A DNA stretch of 64,000 nucleotides from Gracilibacillus timonensis (GTDB lineage: Bacteria > Bacillota > Bacilli > Bacillales > Amphibacillaceae), in assembly GCF_900086715.1 (NCBI RefSeq), contig NZ_FLKH01000007.1:46798-110797 (forward strand), given 5' to 3'. Positions within the stretch are counted from its first letter, which is position 1. The number at the start of each line of letters is the position of its first letter. Position numbers and translations under genes: made by a program. Of this stretch, positions 8,182 through 18,884 are shown in pieces. The notes under the pieces are model-generated. The model made no database searches. It was not told the DNA's origin and saw only the letters and a program-made list of their open reading frames with translations.

Positions 8182-9018
8182 CTATTTCCGATAAATCAAC
8201 CGCTCTCCTGCAGTAAACATATGAAACTTCTGATCTGGATAGTGTGAAAAAAGATAATCAACAAAATAGGCTGGATTCTCACTGTTTTTCGGCATCATGT
8301 CAAAATGATTGGGGATAATCAAATCTGTTCCAACGGCTACACCAAAATCGGCCGCTTCTCGATAGTTCATGTTACCAATCAAACCTTTATCCGTACGCGC
8401 ATAATCTCGACCATTGATCGGCAAAAATGCAACATCAGGCTTTAAGGCTTGTACCTTTTCCAAAATTTCTTTGGTTGCAACGGTGTCTCCACTATGAAAA
8501 ACACGCACACCATTCATTTCAATAAAATAGCCAAAATAATAGGGATTCCCTTCTTCATCCCGTTCATACTCAGTGTGGGCTGCCTCTACAGGAGTAATTC
8601 TTATCTGATTGATCTCAAAGCTTGATTCATCTGCCACTCGAATCAATCGATCAATTCCCTGTTCACTAAGCTGATCGGCATGAGAAGCAGGGGCTGCGAA
8701 TTTCGTCTTTTCGGACACCTTCGCTATGGGCTTTAACGTTTCTAAATCCATGTGATCCGCATGAAAATGTGTAATAAGTACCGCGTTGATATCTTGCAAT
8801 TGCCTTGGCTCTAGTGGTGGCGCAAAGCTTCTTTTTCCATCTGAATCTGGATTGCCTGTCTCAATCGAATAGGTTAGATAAGGATCAATGCAGAGAGTTG
8901 TATCCTTATCCTTCAGAATAACGCCAGACTGACCCAAGCTCCATATGGCTACTTCATTTGAATACACCTCTGTTGATTGGATTTCTTTAGTAAGTTCACT
9001 GCCTTGTTTATAAACCAT
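8182..9018 (-). CDS. MBL-fold metallo-hydrolase, UlaG-like
   Basis: A 278-residue metallo-beta-lactamase-fold enzyme. The zinc-binding signature is THFHADHMD, with further ligands in SGDT and in IIPNHFD near the end. The INGRD...GLIGNMNYREAADF region resembles UlaG, the L-ascorbate-6-phosphate lactonase, so a lactonase or related hydrolase is plausible; substrate is unproven because no ascorbate PTS genes are nearby. The start was moved to the ATG at 9018, which has AGGTGA five bases upstream; an upstream in-frame codon at 9081 would add 21 residues without a binding site. Confidence 0.85.
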   Translation of the reverse strand: MVYKQGSELTKEIQSTEVYSNEVAIWSLGQSGVILKDKDTTLCIDPYLTYSIETGNPDSDGKRSFAPPLEPRQLQDINAVLITHFHADHMDLETLKPIAKVSEKTKFAAPASHADQLSEQGIDRLIRVADESSFEINQIRITPVEAAHTEYERDEEGNPYYFGYFIEMNGVRVFHSGDTVATKEILEKVQALKPDVAFLPINGRDYARTDKGLIGNMNYREAADFGVAVGTDLIIPNHFDMMPKNSENPAYFVDYLFSHYPDQKFHMFTAGERLIYRK

Positions 9019-9106
9019 TCTGTCACCTGCCCTTTCTTCATTGATAATTTTTATCTTACCGAATATATAGGACAAATACAATAACTAGCTATATCATTTT
9101 CAGCAA

Positions 9107-9145
9107 TAAAAAGCCTAGCACCGTCAACATATCGCTACTAGACTT
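9107..9145 (-). terminator. Terminator of the beta-glucoside operon
   Basis: AAGCCTAG at 9111-9118 pairs with CTAGACTT at 9138-9145 (one G-U). Read on the minus strand the stem is followed by TTTTA. It lies 68 bases beyond the 6-phospho-beta-glucosidase stop. Confidence 0.72.
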
Positions 9146-9212
9146 AGGTTTTAATAAATGGTTATTTCATTTACTAAGCAAATCGCTAATGGATCTCAAG
9201 ATTTCCCCGTTT

Positions 9213-10679
<1,467 letters not shown>

Positions 10680-12596
10680 CTATTTTACAATCGTAAATAA
10701 TTTGTCTCCAGCCGTTACTTGTTGGACATCTTCTGACACTATTTCTTGAAACTCACCCATGTTTGTTACGATAATCGGGGTAATTGTTTGTAATCCTTTA
10801 TCTTTAATAAACGCCTGGTCAAACTCTAGTAACTCATCGCCTTGTTGTACTTCTTGACCGTCTTCCACTTTTACTTGAAATGGCTCCCCATCCAAACCAA
10901 CAGTATCTAACCCTACATGTAGCAATATCTCTACACCTGTTTTAGTTTGCAAACCGATAGCGTGTTTCGTTGGTGCTATCATGGCCACCTTACAGTCAAT
11001 TGGTGCATATAGTTTATTATCAATAGGATCGATGGCAATTCCTTGACCCATGGCACCTGAACTAAATACTTCGTCAGGCACATCACCAAGCTGGATTACT
11101 TTCCCTGTTAATGGCGCATGTACTTCTTCTTCGTTAGGTGCAGCTTCTTGGCTAGAGGCACCCGTATCTGTCGCTTCTGTTGATCCTTGTTCTGCTGCTA
11201 ATTCCTTACTTCCTTCTTTCGCCGTATCTTCTCCATAACCAAAGATTTGTACAAGAATGATTGGTAACACAATAGCAATCGCCGCACCAAGTAAAATACC
11301 GAAGATTGACATTGGGTACTCATCCATATTAATGGCATTCACAATCGTTATTGGCCCTGGCAAGCCAGCATAGGCAAAATAATAGGGATTAAAGAAGCTG
11401 GCTGCAATCGCACCTACGGCACCTGAGATACATCCATAAATAAACGGTTTCTTAAAGCGCAGTGTGACCCCATAAATTGCTGGTTCTGTAATACCAAAGA
11501 TTCCCGTAATACCAGCAGAGGTACTTACTGTTTTTGTTTCACGATTTTTTGTTTTTAGCACAACCCCTAATACAGCACCGACCTGCGCAACAACAGCAAT
11601 CGTTTGATACGCTTGAAAGGAGTCCATCCCATATTGTTCAAAATTGGAAAGTACCATCGGCGTAATCCCCCAATGCACTCCAAAAATAACAAGAATCTGC
11701 CAAAACGCACCGATTATGGCGCCTGCTAACGGTGGAAATGCTTCTGCTAAAAAGTTATAACCATTAGCAATGCCATTTGCACCCCAAGTAGATAGTGGTC
11801 CAATGACTAATAAGACAACTGGCACCATGATGACAATACTAAAAAATGGTACAAATAATGGTCGTACCACCTCAGGCATTTTCTTGTTAAGGAACTTTTC
11901 TACATACGATAAGATCCAAACCAAGAATAATGGCGGCAATACAGAAGATGTATATGTTGTTTCTGATAAGGCAATTCCTAAGAAGGTGATTGTTTCTCCA
12001 CTTGAAATCCTGGACGCCATATCCGCCCATTCCGGTGTAACCAAAGCCGCTGTCGCCGCAACGGCAATATAAGTATTGACTTTAAAGTGTTTGGAGGCCG
12101 TTATCGCGATAAAAATCGGCAAGAACGTAAACGGGGCCCAAGACATAAAGCTGAATACTTCATACGTTCCAGTTTCTCCAAAGGCAGGAAAGATCAAATT
12201 AATTAAGATAAGCGTACCTTGTAAAATACCAGCCGCAGCCAAAATATACACAAATGGCGCGAATACCGCTGACATTGTGGCAATGACACGGTTAAGAATC
12301 GTCCCTTTATTTTCATTTTCACCGTCGCCCGCTTCGAAATCGGCCTGACTGGCAAGTGCGTCATATACCTCGCCAACGTGCTGACCAATGACGACTTGGA
12401 ATTGACCACTATTTTCTACAACGGTGATAACACCAGGCATAGCACTTACTTTTTCTTTAGCTTTTGGATCGGTATGTTTTAAAACAAGGCGTAATCTGGT
12501 CGCACATCTTGTTGCGCTTTCCAAGTTTTCCTCTCCACCAACCGCTTCTAAAATATCACCGGCTAGCTTGGTGTAATCTCTCACTTTTTCCGCCAT
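10680..12596 (-). CDS. bglP: PTS beta-glucoside transporter, fused IIBCA
   Basis: A 638-residue membrane permease that imports and phosphorylates beta-glucosides. Domain order is IIB (about 1-90; phospho-Cys in ATRCATRLRL), IIC (about 100-460; around ten hydrophobic helices and the GITEPAIYG signature), a linker rich in Glu, Ala and Ser, then IIA (about 480-638; phospho-His in LLHVGLDTVGL). Domain order and length match BglP of B. subtilis. The exact sugar (aryl-beta-glucoside, cellobiose or other) cannot be read from sequence. First gene of a two-gene operon. Confidence 0.94.
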   Translation of the reverse strand: MAEKVRDYTKLAGDILEAVGGEENLESATRCATRLRLVLKHTDPKAKEKVSAMPGVITVVENSGQFQVVIGQHVGEVYDALASQADFEAGDGENENKGTILNRVIATMSAVFAPFVYILAAAGILQGTLILINLIFPAFGETGTYEVFSFMSWAPFTFLPIFIAITASKHFKVNTYIAVAATAALVTPEWADMASRISSGETITFLGIALSETTYTSSVLPPLFLVWILSYVEKFLNKKMPEVVRPLFVPFFSIVIMVPVVLLVIGPLSTWGANGIANGYNFLAEAFPPLAGAIIGAFWQILVIFGVHWGITPMVLSNFEQYGMDSFQAYQTIAVVAQVGAVLGVVLKTKNRETKTVSTSAGITGIFGITEPAIYGVTLRFKKPFIYGCISGAVGAIAASFFNPYYFAYAGLPGPITIVNAINMDEYPMSIFGILLGAAIAIVLPIILVQIFGYGEDTAKEGSKELAAEQGSTEATDTGASSQEAAPNEEEVHAPLTGKVIQLGDVPDEVFSSGAMGQGIAIDPIDNKLYAPIDCKVAMIAPTKHAIGLQTKTGVEILLHVGLDTVGLDGEPFQVKVEDGQEVQQGDELLEFDQAFIKDKGLQTITPIIVTNMGEFQEIVSEDVQQVTAGDKLFTIVK

Positions 12597-12629
12597 GTCT
12601 CCGTACTCCCTTCAGGATTTTATACAAAC

Positions 12630-12651
12630 ATTATAATTGTACCGTTATAAT
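12630..12651. promoter_or_regulatory. Candidate GntR operator
   Basis: A 22-bp palindrome centred on GTAC (left arm ATTATAATT, right arm CGTTATAAT; two mismatched pairs) fills the space between the -35 and -10 boxes of the PTS promoter. Its position and symmetry fit binding by the divergent GntR/UTRA regulator, blocking RNA polymerase. Not shown by experiment. Confidence 0.65.
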
Positions 12652-12658
12652 TAGTCAA
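12630..12658 (-). promoter_or_regulatory. SigA promoter of the beta-glucoside operon
   Basis: On the minus strand TTGACT (12653-12658) and a perfect TATAAT (12630-12635) are separated by exactly 17 bases, 34 bases upstream of the PTS start codon. This is near-consensus, so the operon must depend on repression for control. Confidence 0.85.
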
Positions 12659-12690
12659 TACATATATAATGTCATTGTTCATTTTTTGTT

Positions 12691-12720
12691 TTGTCTATTG
12701 GGTTTAACGTATGATATAAT
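12691..12720 (+). promoter_or_regulatory. Promoter of the GntR regulator gene
   Basis: TTGTCT (12691-12696) and a perfect TATAAT (12715-12720) with an 18-base spacer, 36 bases before the regulator start codon. Confidence 0.7.
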
Positions 12721-12755
12721 TTTACTAGTTATCCATAGAATGTGAGGTATCATCC

Positions 12756-13460
12756 ATGTTGAAATACCAACAAATCGCCAATCAAATCGAACATTATATC
12801 GAACAGCACCAACTTCAACAGGGATCTAAGCTGCCAGTCTTAGAAACCTTGATGGAAAATTTTTCATCAAGCAAGAGCACAATTATCAAGGCACTAGATT
12901 TATTAGAAAAAAAAGGGTTGATTTTTCAGGTTCGAGGCAGTGGAATTTTTGTAAGACGAAAAAGCCGGCGGGGGTACATAAACCTATTATCTAACCAAGG
13001 GTTTAAAAAAGATTTAGAAGAATTTGATATTACCACGGAAATGATAAGCTTGGAGATAGTAAAGCCCACACAAGAAGCTGCCGATAATTTACAAATTGCG
13101 AAAGATCAAGATGTTTACCATGTCAAACGAATTCGCTATATCAGTGGTCAGACTCTTTGTCTAGAGGAATCTTATTATGATAAATCAATTGTCACCTATC
13201 TAAATAAGCAAATTGTAACCGAATCGATTTTTGATTACATTCGCGAAGGATTAGGTTTGAATATTGGTTTTTCCGAAATGTATATTAAGACAGGGAAGCT
13301 GACAGATGAGGAATCAGAATACTTAAAGCTGCCTACAGCTGATCCTAAGCTAATTATGGAAAGTATTTTCTTCCTTGCCAATGGTACGCCATTTGATTTC
13401 TCAAAAGTGACCTATAATCATGAACAATCACAGTTTTTTCTACTTGGAACGGGGCTTTAA
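12756..13460 (+). CDS. GntR-family repressor with UTRA domain (beta-glucoside operon)
   Basis: A 234-residue regulator. Residues 1-70 form the winged helix (IANQIEHYIEQHQLQQGSKLP, then SKSTIIKALDLLEKKGLIFQVRGSGIFV) and residues 85-234 the UTRA ligand-binding domain (VYHVKRIRYISGQTLCLEESYYD). UTRA-type GntR proteins next to PTS operons sense phosphorylated sugars. It is divergently transcribed from the IIBCA/6-phospho-glucosidase operon with a palindrome in the shared region, so local control is very likely. Has its own terminator. Confidence 0.92.
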   Translation: MLKYQQIANQIEHYIEQHQLQQGSKLPVLETLMENFSSSKSTIIKALDLLEKKGLIFQVRGSGIFVRRKSRRGYINLLSNQGFKKDLEEFDITTEMISLEIVKPTQEAADNLQIAKDQDVYHVKRIRYISGQTLCLEESYYDKSIVTYLNKQIVTESIFDYIREGLGLNIGFSEMYIKTGKLTDEESEYLKLPTADPKLIMESIFFLANGTPFDFSKVTYNHEQSQFFLLGTGL

Positions 13461-13497
13461 GAAGCATATAGATGAGGTTTTAGCTGTATCTCGAAGA

Positions 13498-13543
13498 AAT
13501 AATCCCTCAGCGCCTGATAAGCGCATTGGAGGGATTATTTTGC
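13498..13543 (+). terminator. Terminator of the GntR gene
   Basis: Perfect 11-bp stem, AATAATCCCTC (13498-13508) with GAGGGATTATT (13529-13539), followed by TTTTG on the plus strand. Confidence 0.88.
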
Positions 13544-13557
13544 ATGATGATTGACAC

Positions 13558-13980
13558 TTAAATTGTATCATTATATAGTGGAGCCCCTGGGCCAATTGGA
13601 ATTATTTTCAAACGGATTGTTTCTTTAATAAACACGCTTTTGTATTCTTTTTCCCCTTCAGGAGATACCAAGAGCATCACCCGTTTTCCTGGATTGTCTT
13701 CCACTATTTGTTGTTCTAATTGGTCTAAATCGATATACTGAGCCAATACCTCTGTCTCGGGGAATGGATCTGCTTGATTAGTCTGTTCTTCGTGTTGATT
13801 TTCTATATTCGTTTCCTCATTTGTATGAGCCTCGTCCTCGGCTTTCGATATTTCATTCTCTTCTACCGTTGATTGCTCCGTTGAGTTTCCTTCTGTTTGA
13901 CCTTCTATGTCTGTCGTATTAGTTGAGCTACATGCTGCCAGTAGGATCGCAAGCATGGATACAGTCATAAGATGTTTCAT
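13558..13980 (-). CDS. Uncharacterised secreted lipoprotein
   Basis: A 140-residue lipoprotein precursor. The signal peptide ends in the lipobox LLAAC with Cys17 as the lipidated residue. A Ser/Thr/Glu/Asn-rich low-complexity linker of about 50 residues follows, then a small C-terminal region (ETEVLAQYIDLDQLEQQ to the end). GGAG lies 11 bases before the ATG. No family recognised; the layout is that of a surface-anchored small domain. Convergent with the GntR gene, monocistronic. Confidence 0.75.
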   Translation of the reverse strand: MKHLMTVSMLAILLAACSSTNTTDIEGQTEGNSTEQSTVEENEISKAEDEAHTNEETNIENQHEEQTNQADPFPETEVLAQYIDLDQLEQQIVEDNPGKRVMLLVSPEGEKEYKSVFIKETIRLKIIPIGPGAPLYNDTI

Positions 13981-14170
13981 GTGTTTATTGTCTCCTTTCT
14001 TCCCTTTCTAACGATTACTTTACAGTATAAATTCTCAAATTCTGCTGAGAAAAAACTAAGAATTTGATGAGAATGTCCATTTTTTATAATCCTGACGTCT
14101 TCCATAAGCATGCTATTACTTGTTAAATATGTAGAACAATTCCTGAGCGCAGACTAACCATGGAGGCTGT

Positions 14171-14209
14171 ATAAAAAACCCGTGCACTCCTACTTTGAAT
14201 GCACGGGTT
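14171..14209 (-). terminator. Terminator of the FGGY kinase gene
   Basis: AACCCGTGCA (14177-14186) pairs perfectly with TGCACGGGTT (14200-14209); on the minus strand the stem is followed by TTTTTTA. Confidence 0.9.
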
Positions 14210-14214
14210 CCTCT

Positions 14215-15813
14215 TTATCTTAAATGTTCTATTGCTGCTCTTTCAATGGAAAGTCCTTGTTTATACCGTTCCATAAACTGTTCAAAACCTGCTACTTCTT
14301 GCGGTTCAACTGAAATAGTGGTTACTTCTTGATCGGCAAATACCTTTTCTTTTAAAAACAATTCTAGCGTCTCGCCCTCTTGCTGGTGAATCATGTAATT
14401 TCCGAGTAAGGCAATGCCCCAAGCGCCTCCTTCACCAGCTGTTTCCATTACTGATGTAGGTACGTTACATGCTGCTGCCAGTATACGCTGAGCTACTCCT
14501 TCTGTCTTAAAGATTCCGCCATGCCCCAGCATTTCTTCTAATGGAGCCTTCTCCTCTTTTAACAAAATATCCAAGCCAATCTTCATCGCGCCAAATGACG
14601 TCATTAAATGAGTACGCATAAAATTGGCTAGATTAAACTGGCTGTCAGAATCTCGTACCACGAGTGGCCGTCCTTCTTCAAAATGAGTCACATGCTCCCC
14701 AGATAAATAACCGTACGACAATAATCCTCCGCCATCAGGATCCCCTTCTAACGCCTGGTGGAATAAAGTACGATACAAGGTATCACTATCAATATCCACT
14801 CCTACCGCTTGAGCAAATTCTCCAAACAAGCCAACCCATGCATTTAGATCAGAGGTACAGTTGTTTGAGTGGGCCATAGCTACTAAACTACCAGATGGTG
14901 TGGTTACTAAGTCAATCTCTGGGTGAACCTTAGACAAATTCTTCTCTAGTACAACCATCGCAAAAGCCGAAGTGCCAGCCGATACATTCCCGGTCCGTTC
15001 GGCAACACTATTGGTCGCCACCATACCTGTCCCTGCGTCTCCCTCTGGAGGGCATAATGGTATACCTGCTTCCAACTGACCGCTCACATCTAATAATCTT
15101 GCACCCTCTTCCGTTAACCTGCCCGCTTCTTGACCAGCTACGAATACCTCTGGCAGTACTTCTTCCAGCTTCCATGGCAATTGTTTTGGTGCAATAAGTT
15201 GATTAAATTTATCAATCATTCCCTGATGAAAGCCCTTTGTCTCAAGATCAATCGGGAACGCACCTGATGCTTCCCCAACTCCGAGTACTTTTCTCCCGGT
15301 GAGTTTCCAGTGCACATATCCGGCTAATGTCGTGATAAAGTCTACCTCTGCTACGTGTTCCTCTTGATTCAGGATCGCCTGATAGAGATGAGCAATGCTC
15401 CAACGTTGTGGAATATTATAATTAAAATGATTCGTTAGTTCCTCGGAAGCTTGCTGTGTAATATTATTTCTCCATGTGCGAAAAGGAACAAGCAGCTGAT
15501 CCTGTTTATCAAAGGCTAGATAGCCATGCATCATTCCACTGAACCCAATCGCTCCGAGTTTTTTCAAGATGACACCGTACCGCTCTTTTACATCCGCAGC
15601 CAGATTGCGATAACTATCCTGTACTCCTTTCCAAATCTCATCGATACCGTAAGTCCAGATATTATCAATATAACTGTTTTCCCAATCATGGCTTCCGGAA
15701 GCAATGGATTGATTCTCTTCATCAATCAATACGGCTTTGATTCTAGTAGACCCCATCTCAATACCAAGTACGGTCCTTCCATCTTCAATCGCCTGATTTA
15801 ACTTCTCATTCAT
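14215..15813 (-). CDS. FGGY-family carbohydrate kinase (xylulo-/ribulokinase type)
   Basis: A 532-residue sugar kinase. The first phosphate-binding motif is [15 protein letters not shown] near residue 17, the substrate region has FSGMMHGY, and the C-terminal FGGY ATP-binding region includes [10 protein letters not shown] and [15 protein letters not shown]. Such long FGGY kinases are often labelled xylulokinase, but the AraK-type ribulokinases of Firmicutes belong to the same branch. No isomerase or epimerase lies nearby. An AraR-like palindrome sits upstream, which favours a pentose, arabinose-linked role; that is inference. The ATG is preceded by GGAGG with an 8-base spacing. Confidence 0.83.
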   Translation of the reverse strand: MNEKLNQAIEDGRTVLGIEMGSTRIKAVLIDEENQSIASGSHDWENSYIDNIWTYGIDEIWKGVQDSYRNLAADVKERYGVILKKLGAIGFSGMMHGYLAFDKQDQLLVPFRTWRNNITQQASEELTNHFNYNIPQRWSIAHLYQAILNQEEHVAEVDFITTLAGYVHWKLTGRKVLGVGEASGAFPIDLETKGFHQGMIDKFNQLIAPKQLPWKLEEVLPEVFVAGQEAGRLTEEGARLLDVSGQLEAGIPLCPPEGDAGTGMVATNSVAERTGNVSAGTSAFAMVVLEKNLSKVHPEIDLVTTPSGSLVAMAHSNNCTSDLNAWVGLFGEFAQAVGVDIDSDTLYRTLFHQALEGDPDGGGLLSYGYLSGEHVTHFEEGRPLVVRDSDSQFNLANFMRTHLMTSFGAMKIGLDILLKEEKAPLEEMLGHGGIFKTEGVAQRILAAACNVPTSVMETAGEGGAWGIALLGNYMIHQQEGETLELFLKEKVFADQEVTTISVEPQEVAGFEQFMERYKQGLSIERAAIEHLR

Positions 15814-16134
15814 TCTTTATTCCTCCATTCCTTTTAAACAATCACGCATTGCTTTCCCTTTAATCTATTGAGAAAGTCCTTTGTTCATTGCCTGTAAATC
15901 GCTTGAAAAAGTAAGCCTTTGCAACAATTCGTATGCACAACTACGTATCATAATTTAACTTCATAAAATGGGAAGTTTGTTACTTATAAATATACCATTA
16001 AATCCTCACTAACGTCAATTCTACAAAATGTACGTACATGTATATTTATTAAGAAAGTACCCATTCCTTTACTATAAAATTCATGAAGTGTTCACTTTTT
16101 TGATCAATAAACATGTTTATAAAAGCTTTTCCAA
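15814..16134. other. Intergenic region between divergent kinase and ASCH genes
   Basis: About 320 bases, AT-rich, with no supported reading frame. It holds the kinase promoter region and the GTACGTAC-centred palindrome at 16026-16041; nothing else was recognised. Confidence 0.6.
16026..16041. promoter_or_regulatory. AraR-like operator palindrome
   Basis: AAATGTACGTACATGT, with a perfect TGTACGTACA core, resembles the B. subtilis AraR operator (ATTTGTACGTACAAAT). It lies about 215 bases upstream of the FGGY kinase start and about 160 bases upstream of the divergent ASCH gene. AraR controls arabinose genes; no araR gene is in the window. Confidence 0.5.
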
Positions 16135-16164
16135 TTGTTTGTTACCCCTTGGTAACGTTATAAT
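16135..16164 (+). promoter_or_regulatory. Promoter of the ASCH gene
   Basis: TTGTTT (16135-16140), an 18-base spacer and a perfect TATAAT (16159-16164). The spacer contains the inverted repeat GTTACC-cctt-GGTAAC (16141-16156), which could be a repressor site. Confidence 0.65.
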
Positions 16165-16201
16165 ATAGTAGAAGATCTTTTTTAGGAAAGGAGAAAATAT
16201 C

Positions 16202-16540
16202 ATGACGAAACAGGCGCAATTACCACCAAAAACCTGTTCCATCGAAAGACTTGTGACCAATCCACCTGATGTGAAAAAAGTCTTAACCGGCAAAAAAACG
16301 GCGACAAGACGTAATGGGCGCTATGCCGATATAGGTGAGGTAATGACCTTAGAAAATAAAAAATTTGTTATAGATAATGTCTACCAGCAAAAATTGGGCG
16401 AACTAACCGATGCCCATGCACAACGAGAAGGATTTGCTACATTGGAAGAATATAAAGAAGCTATCCTTTCTCTACATCCTGGTATGCCCTGGCTCCCTAC
16501 AATGAGAGTCTGGGTTCACGAATTCAGCCCATTATCCTAA
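16202..16540 (+). CDS. ASCH-domain protein
   Basis: A 112-residue cytoplasmic protein with the ASCH (PUA-like) fold: the N-terminal IERLVTNPPDVKKVLTGKKTATRR carries the G-K-K-T-x-T-x-R motif of the family, followed by the GEVMTL strand and the C-terminal MRVWVHEF strand. ASCH proteins are thought to bind RNA or modified nucleosides, and some are amidohydrolases; the role here is unknown. Start well supported (GGAAAGGAG, spacing about 7). Own promoter and terminator. Confidence 0.85.
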   Translation: MTKQAQLPPKTCSIERLVTNPPDVKKVLTGKKTATRRNGRYADIGEVMTLENKKFVIDNVYQQKLGELTDAHAQREGFATLEEYKEAILSLHPGMPWLPTMRVWVHEFSPLS

Positions 16541-16544
16541 ACAG

Positions 16545-16578
16545 GGAACTCCGAATAAACGGAGTTTCCTCTTTTTTT
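16545..16578 (+). terminator. Terminator of the ASCH gene
   Basis: GGAACTCCG (16545-16553) pairs with CGGAGTTTCC (16560-16569), then a seven-T run at 16572-16578. It overlaps the stop of the convergent cupin gene. Confidence 0.85.
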
Positions 16579-17053
16579 ATCGATGATGTTCTTCTGCTTC
16601 TGCATCTGCCTTAGTAGGTTGGACCGTGCCATAAGGATGGTGGGGTGGCGCATAAATAGAATATAGCTTTAATGGGCTTTCTCCAATATTAATGACGTTA
16701 TGCCATGTACCTGCTGGCACCAATATGGCATAATCCTCGCAGACAAATTGCTGGTAATTCAGGTTGTCTTGACGGTCTCCCATCAACACTAATCCTTGCC
16801 CTTGTTCCAAACGTAAAAATTGATCCGTACTCGGATGGATTTCTAATCCAATGTCATCTCCTGGCGCAATGCACATCAAGGTTAGTTGCAAATGTTCTCC
16901 AGTCCAAAGTGCCGTTCGATAATTTTGGTTTTGCATTGTCGCCTCTGCGATATTGACAACAAAAGGTTGCTTGCCAAAGTCCGTTTTCGGTTGTCTGTTT
17001 GGCAGAAGATTAGTCTCATCATACATCGGATAATACTCAGCTGGATAATACAT
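16577..17053 (-). CDS. Cupin-domain protein
   Basis: A 158-residue single-domain cupin. Motif 1 is GLEIHPSTDQFLRLEQGQG (in place of G-x5-HxH-x3-E, only one His is present) and motif 2 is PAGTWHNVINIG. The N-terminal Tyr/Pro-rich segment and the C-terminal YAPPHHPYGTVQPTKADAEAEE are typical of a conserved Bacillaceae cupin annotated as mannose-6-phosphate-isomerase-like. The biochemical role is unknown; the Tyr/His-rich termini resemble some spore-associated proteins. Start chosen from AAGGAG six bases upstream. Confidence 0.85.
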   Translation of the reverse strand: MYYPAEYYPMYDETNLLPNRQPKTDFGKQPFVVNIAEATMQNQNYRTALWTGEHLQLTLMCIAPGDDIGLEIHPSTDQFLRLEQGQGLVLMGDRQDNLNYQQFVCEDYAILVPAGTWHNVINIGESPLKLYSIYAPPHHPYGTVQPTKADAEAEEHHR

Positions 17054-17263
17054 AACCGGCTCCTTTCCATTACATTTTCATATTATTCTATGTATTGGCC
17101 TAGTTAATCGTTACCCATATTAAAAGATATATCTTTTATTAAGCTTCTTGAATAACCTCTATAACATAGATTGGTACACACGCTTCCAAACTTATTAACT
17201 TTCCTATACTTTTTCCGCTATTAATGATATATTGCAAGTAATCTTACCGAAGGATGTGCTTTT

Positions 17264-18820
17264 ATGACATTACAACTACGGATCGACCTAAAACATGTCG
17301 AAAATCCAAAATGGCGAACATTACTTGTATCCGAAGAAACAACATTTGAAGAATTTCATATGTATTTGCAAGTAGCATTTGACTGGTCTAACTCTCATAT
17401 GCATATCTTCAACCAAAAAAATTTGACAATTAGCCCGATAATCGAAGGAATTTTCGGTGAAGAAAATGATCTAGATGAAACAGAGGTTACTTTGGGAGCT
17501 ATTTTGCAAGAGCCGAATGATCGGGTAAGCTATATCTATGACCTCGGTGATCACTGGGAACATGAAATCATATTGGAAAAACAATTTACTGCCTCTGAAG
17601 ACCATCCTTTACCCGTTTGTATAGCAGCAGAGGGGGATGAAGAGCTTGAGGAACCAGAGCTGGAAGAATGGGACGAACAACTTGAACTTCCACTAGACAC
17701 CGAGCAGTATTCAGAGAATGAGTTACTGTTGGATGATATTAACTTTATGTTAGAACCATTTCAAGAGATGGAGGAGGAGTATGAGTTAGAGAATGAGGAG
17801 ATTTATCAACAAAAACATTCGCCTACGGAACAGGAATGGAACCTTCTGTTTGACTACATAGAGGAAATAAAACAATTAAAACCTTGGGAAACCTTAACAG
17901 ATACGCAAATTGTCGGTATATGGTCTACTGAATTAGGAGACTATATGTATGCGTCGATTATGGGTAATGGCGAGGTTACGTATGGCATTAGCTTTTTCCC
18001 TGGCAGCAAAGCGCTTTTACAATTTTTTCAAAGCACGGAAGAGGAAGAGCCATCAATAGACTTGAGACAGCGTGCCATTACTGTTTACCTCAATAATCGT
18101 GACGAGCTGGAGCCTGAAGAATATGATTTAATTAAAAGTCTTGGCAGAAGCTATCGGGGTAAACATGAATGGCCATCCTTTCTCAGCTTAGCACCTAATA
18201 AAATGCCATGGATGATTGATCATGAAGAAGCACTCTTATTAATTAGTGTTTTACCCGTACTTCGTATAATGATTAAGGAATTGAAAGACAAAGACGTTCC
18301 AGAATCGGGAGATCATATATTTGCTGTTAATCAAAAAGGTCAAGATATTTATCTGTCCATTGATGATCTGATCCAAGAGGTCAATGAGTCTTTCGATGTC
18401 TCTTTAAACATACCTGAATTAGAAATAAAACGCCTAAAAAAAGAAAAATCACCATTAGCGCAAAACGTGGAATTAGGGATTGTTCCATTTCCAGAACCAG
18501 TGCAGGATACGCCAAACTCACGACCATACCTCCCTCATATGTTCGTAATGGTGGAACAAGAAAGTCAGTTGGTGATGCATTTTAACATTACTGAATTGGG
18601 AGATAGCATATCCGAATTGCAAGAAAAATCCTTTCACTTCTTGCAAAGCATAGAACAGTTACCTCAGCAGGTATATATGCGAGCAGATGATTATGCCGAA
18701 ATCATCCGTCCTATTTTTGAAGCGTTAGATATTAGCTTGACAGTTGTAAATGAATTAGAGGGTGTTAACGTACTATTGGAAACGATGCTGGAGGATAAAA
18801 ACAGTCCATTTTATGATTAG
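17264..18820 (+). CDS. pRiA4b ORF-3-like domain protein with long C-terminal region
   Basis: A 518-residue acidic cytoplasmic protein. The N-terminal 115 residues are a plasmid pRiA4b ORF-3-like domain (IDLKHVENPKWRTLLV, ETTFEEFHMYLQVAFDWSNSHMHIF, ISYIYDLGDHWEH-type ending), a fold found near IS passenger genes and in many housekeeping contexts. After an Asp/Glu-rich linker (about 125-190) comes a second half without a familiar motif except a DUF6930-like pattern near the end (VYMRADDYAEIIRPIFEAL). Function unknown. Monocistronic; ATG preceded by AAGGATG. Confidence 0.78.
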   Translation: MTLQLRIDLKHVENPKWRTLLVSEETTFEEFHMYLQVAFDWSNSHMHIFNQKNLTISPIIEGIFGEENDLDETEVTLGAILQEPNDRVSYIYDLGDHWEHEIILEKQFTASEDHPLPVCIAAEGDEELEEPELEEWDEQLELPLDTEQYSENELLLDDINFMLEPFQEMEEEYELENEEIYQQKHSPTEQEWNLLFDYIEEIKQLKPWETLTDTQIVGIWSTELGDYMYASIMGNGEVTYGISFFPGSKALLQFFQSTEEEEPSIDLRQRAITVYLNNRDELEPEEYDLIKSLGRSYRGKHEWPSFLSLAPNKMPWMIDHEEALLLISVLPVLRIMIKELKDKDVPESGDHIFAVNQKGQDIYLSIDDLIQEVNESFDVSLNIPELEIKRLKKEKSPLAQNVELGIVPFPEPVQDTPNSRPYLPHMFVMVEQESQLVMHFNITELGDSISELQEKSFHFLQSIEQLPQQVYMRADDYAEIIRPIFEALDISLTVVNELEGVNVLLETMLEDKNSPFYD

Positions 18821-18831
18821 TCCTGTTATTC

Positions 18832-18872
18832 GATAAGGACTGTAGTACTTTTCCTGTTCCACAGTCCTTATC
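18832..18872. terminator. Palindrome between convergent genes
   Basis: A perfect 12-bp inverted repeat, GATAAGGACTGT (18832-18843) and ACAGTCCTTATC (18861-18872). It lacks a good T-run on either strand, but it sits exactly between two convergent stop codons and probably acts as a bidirectional terminator. Confidence 0.55.
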
Positions 18873-18884
18873 ATGGTTTCTCAT

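Noticed and set aside
15885..15905. Catabolite-response element near TGTAAATCGCTTGA
   Set aside because: One base too long in the half-site spacing for the cre consensus.
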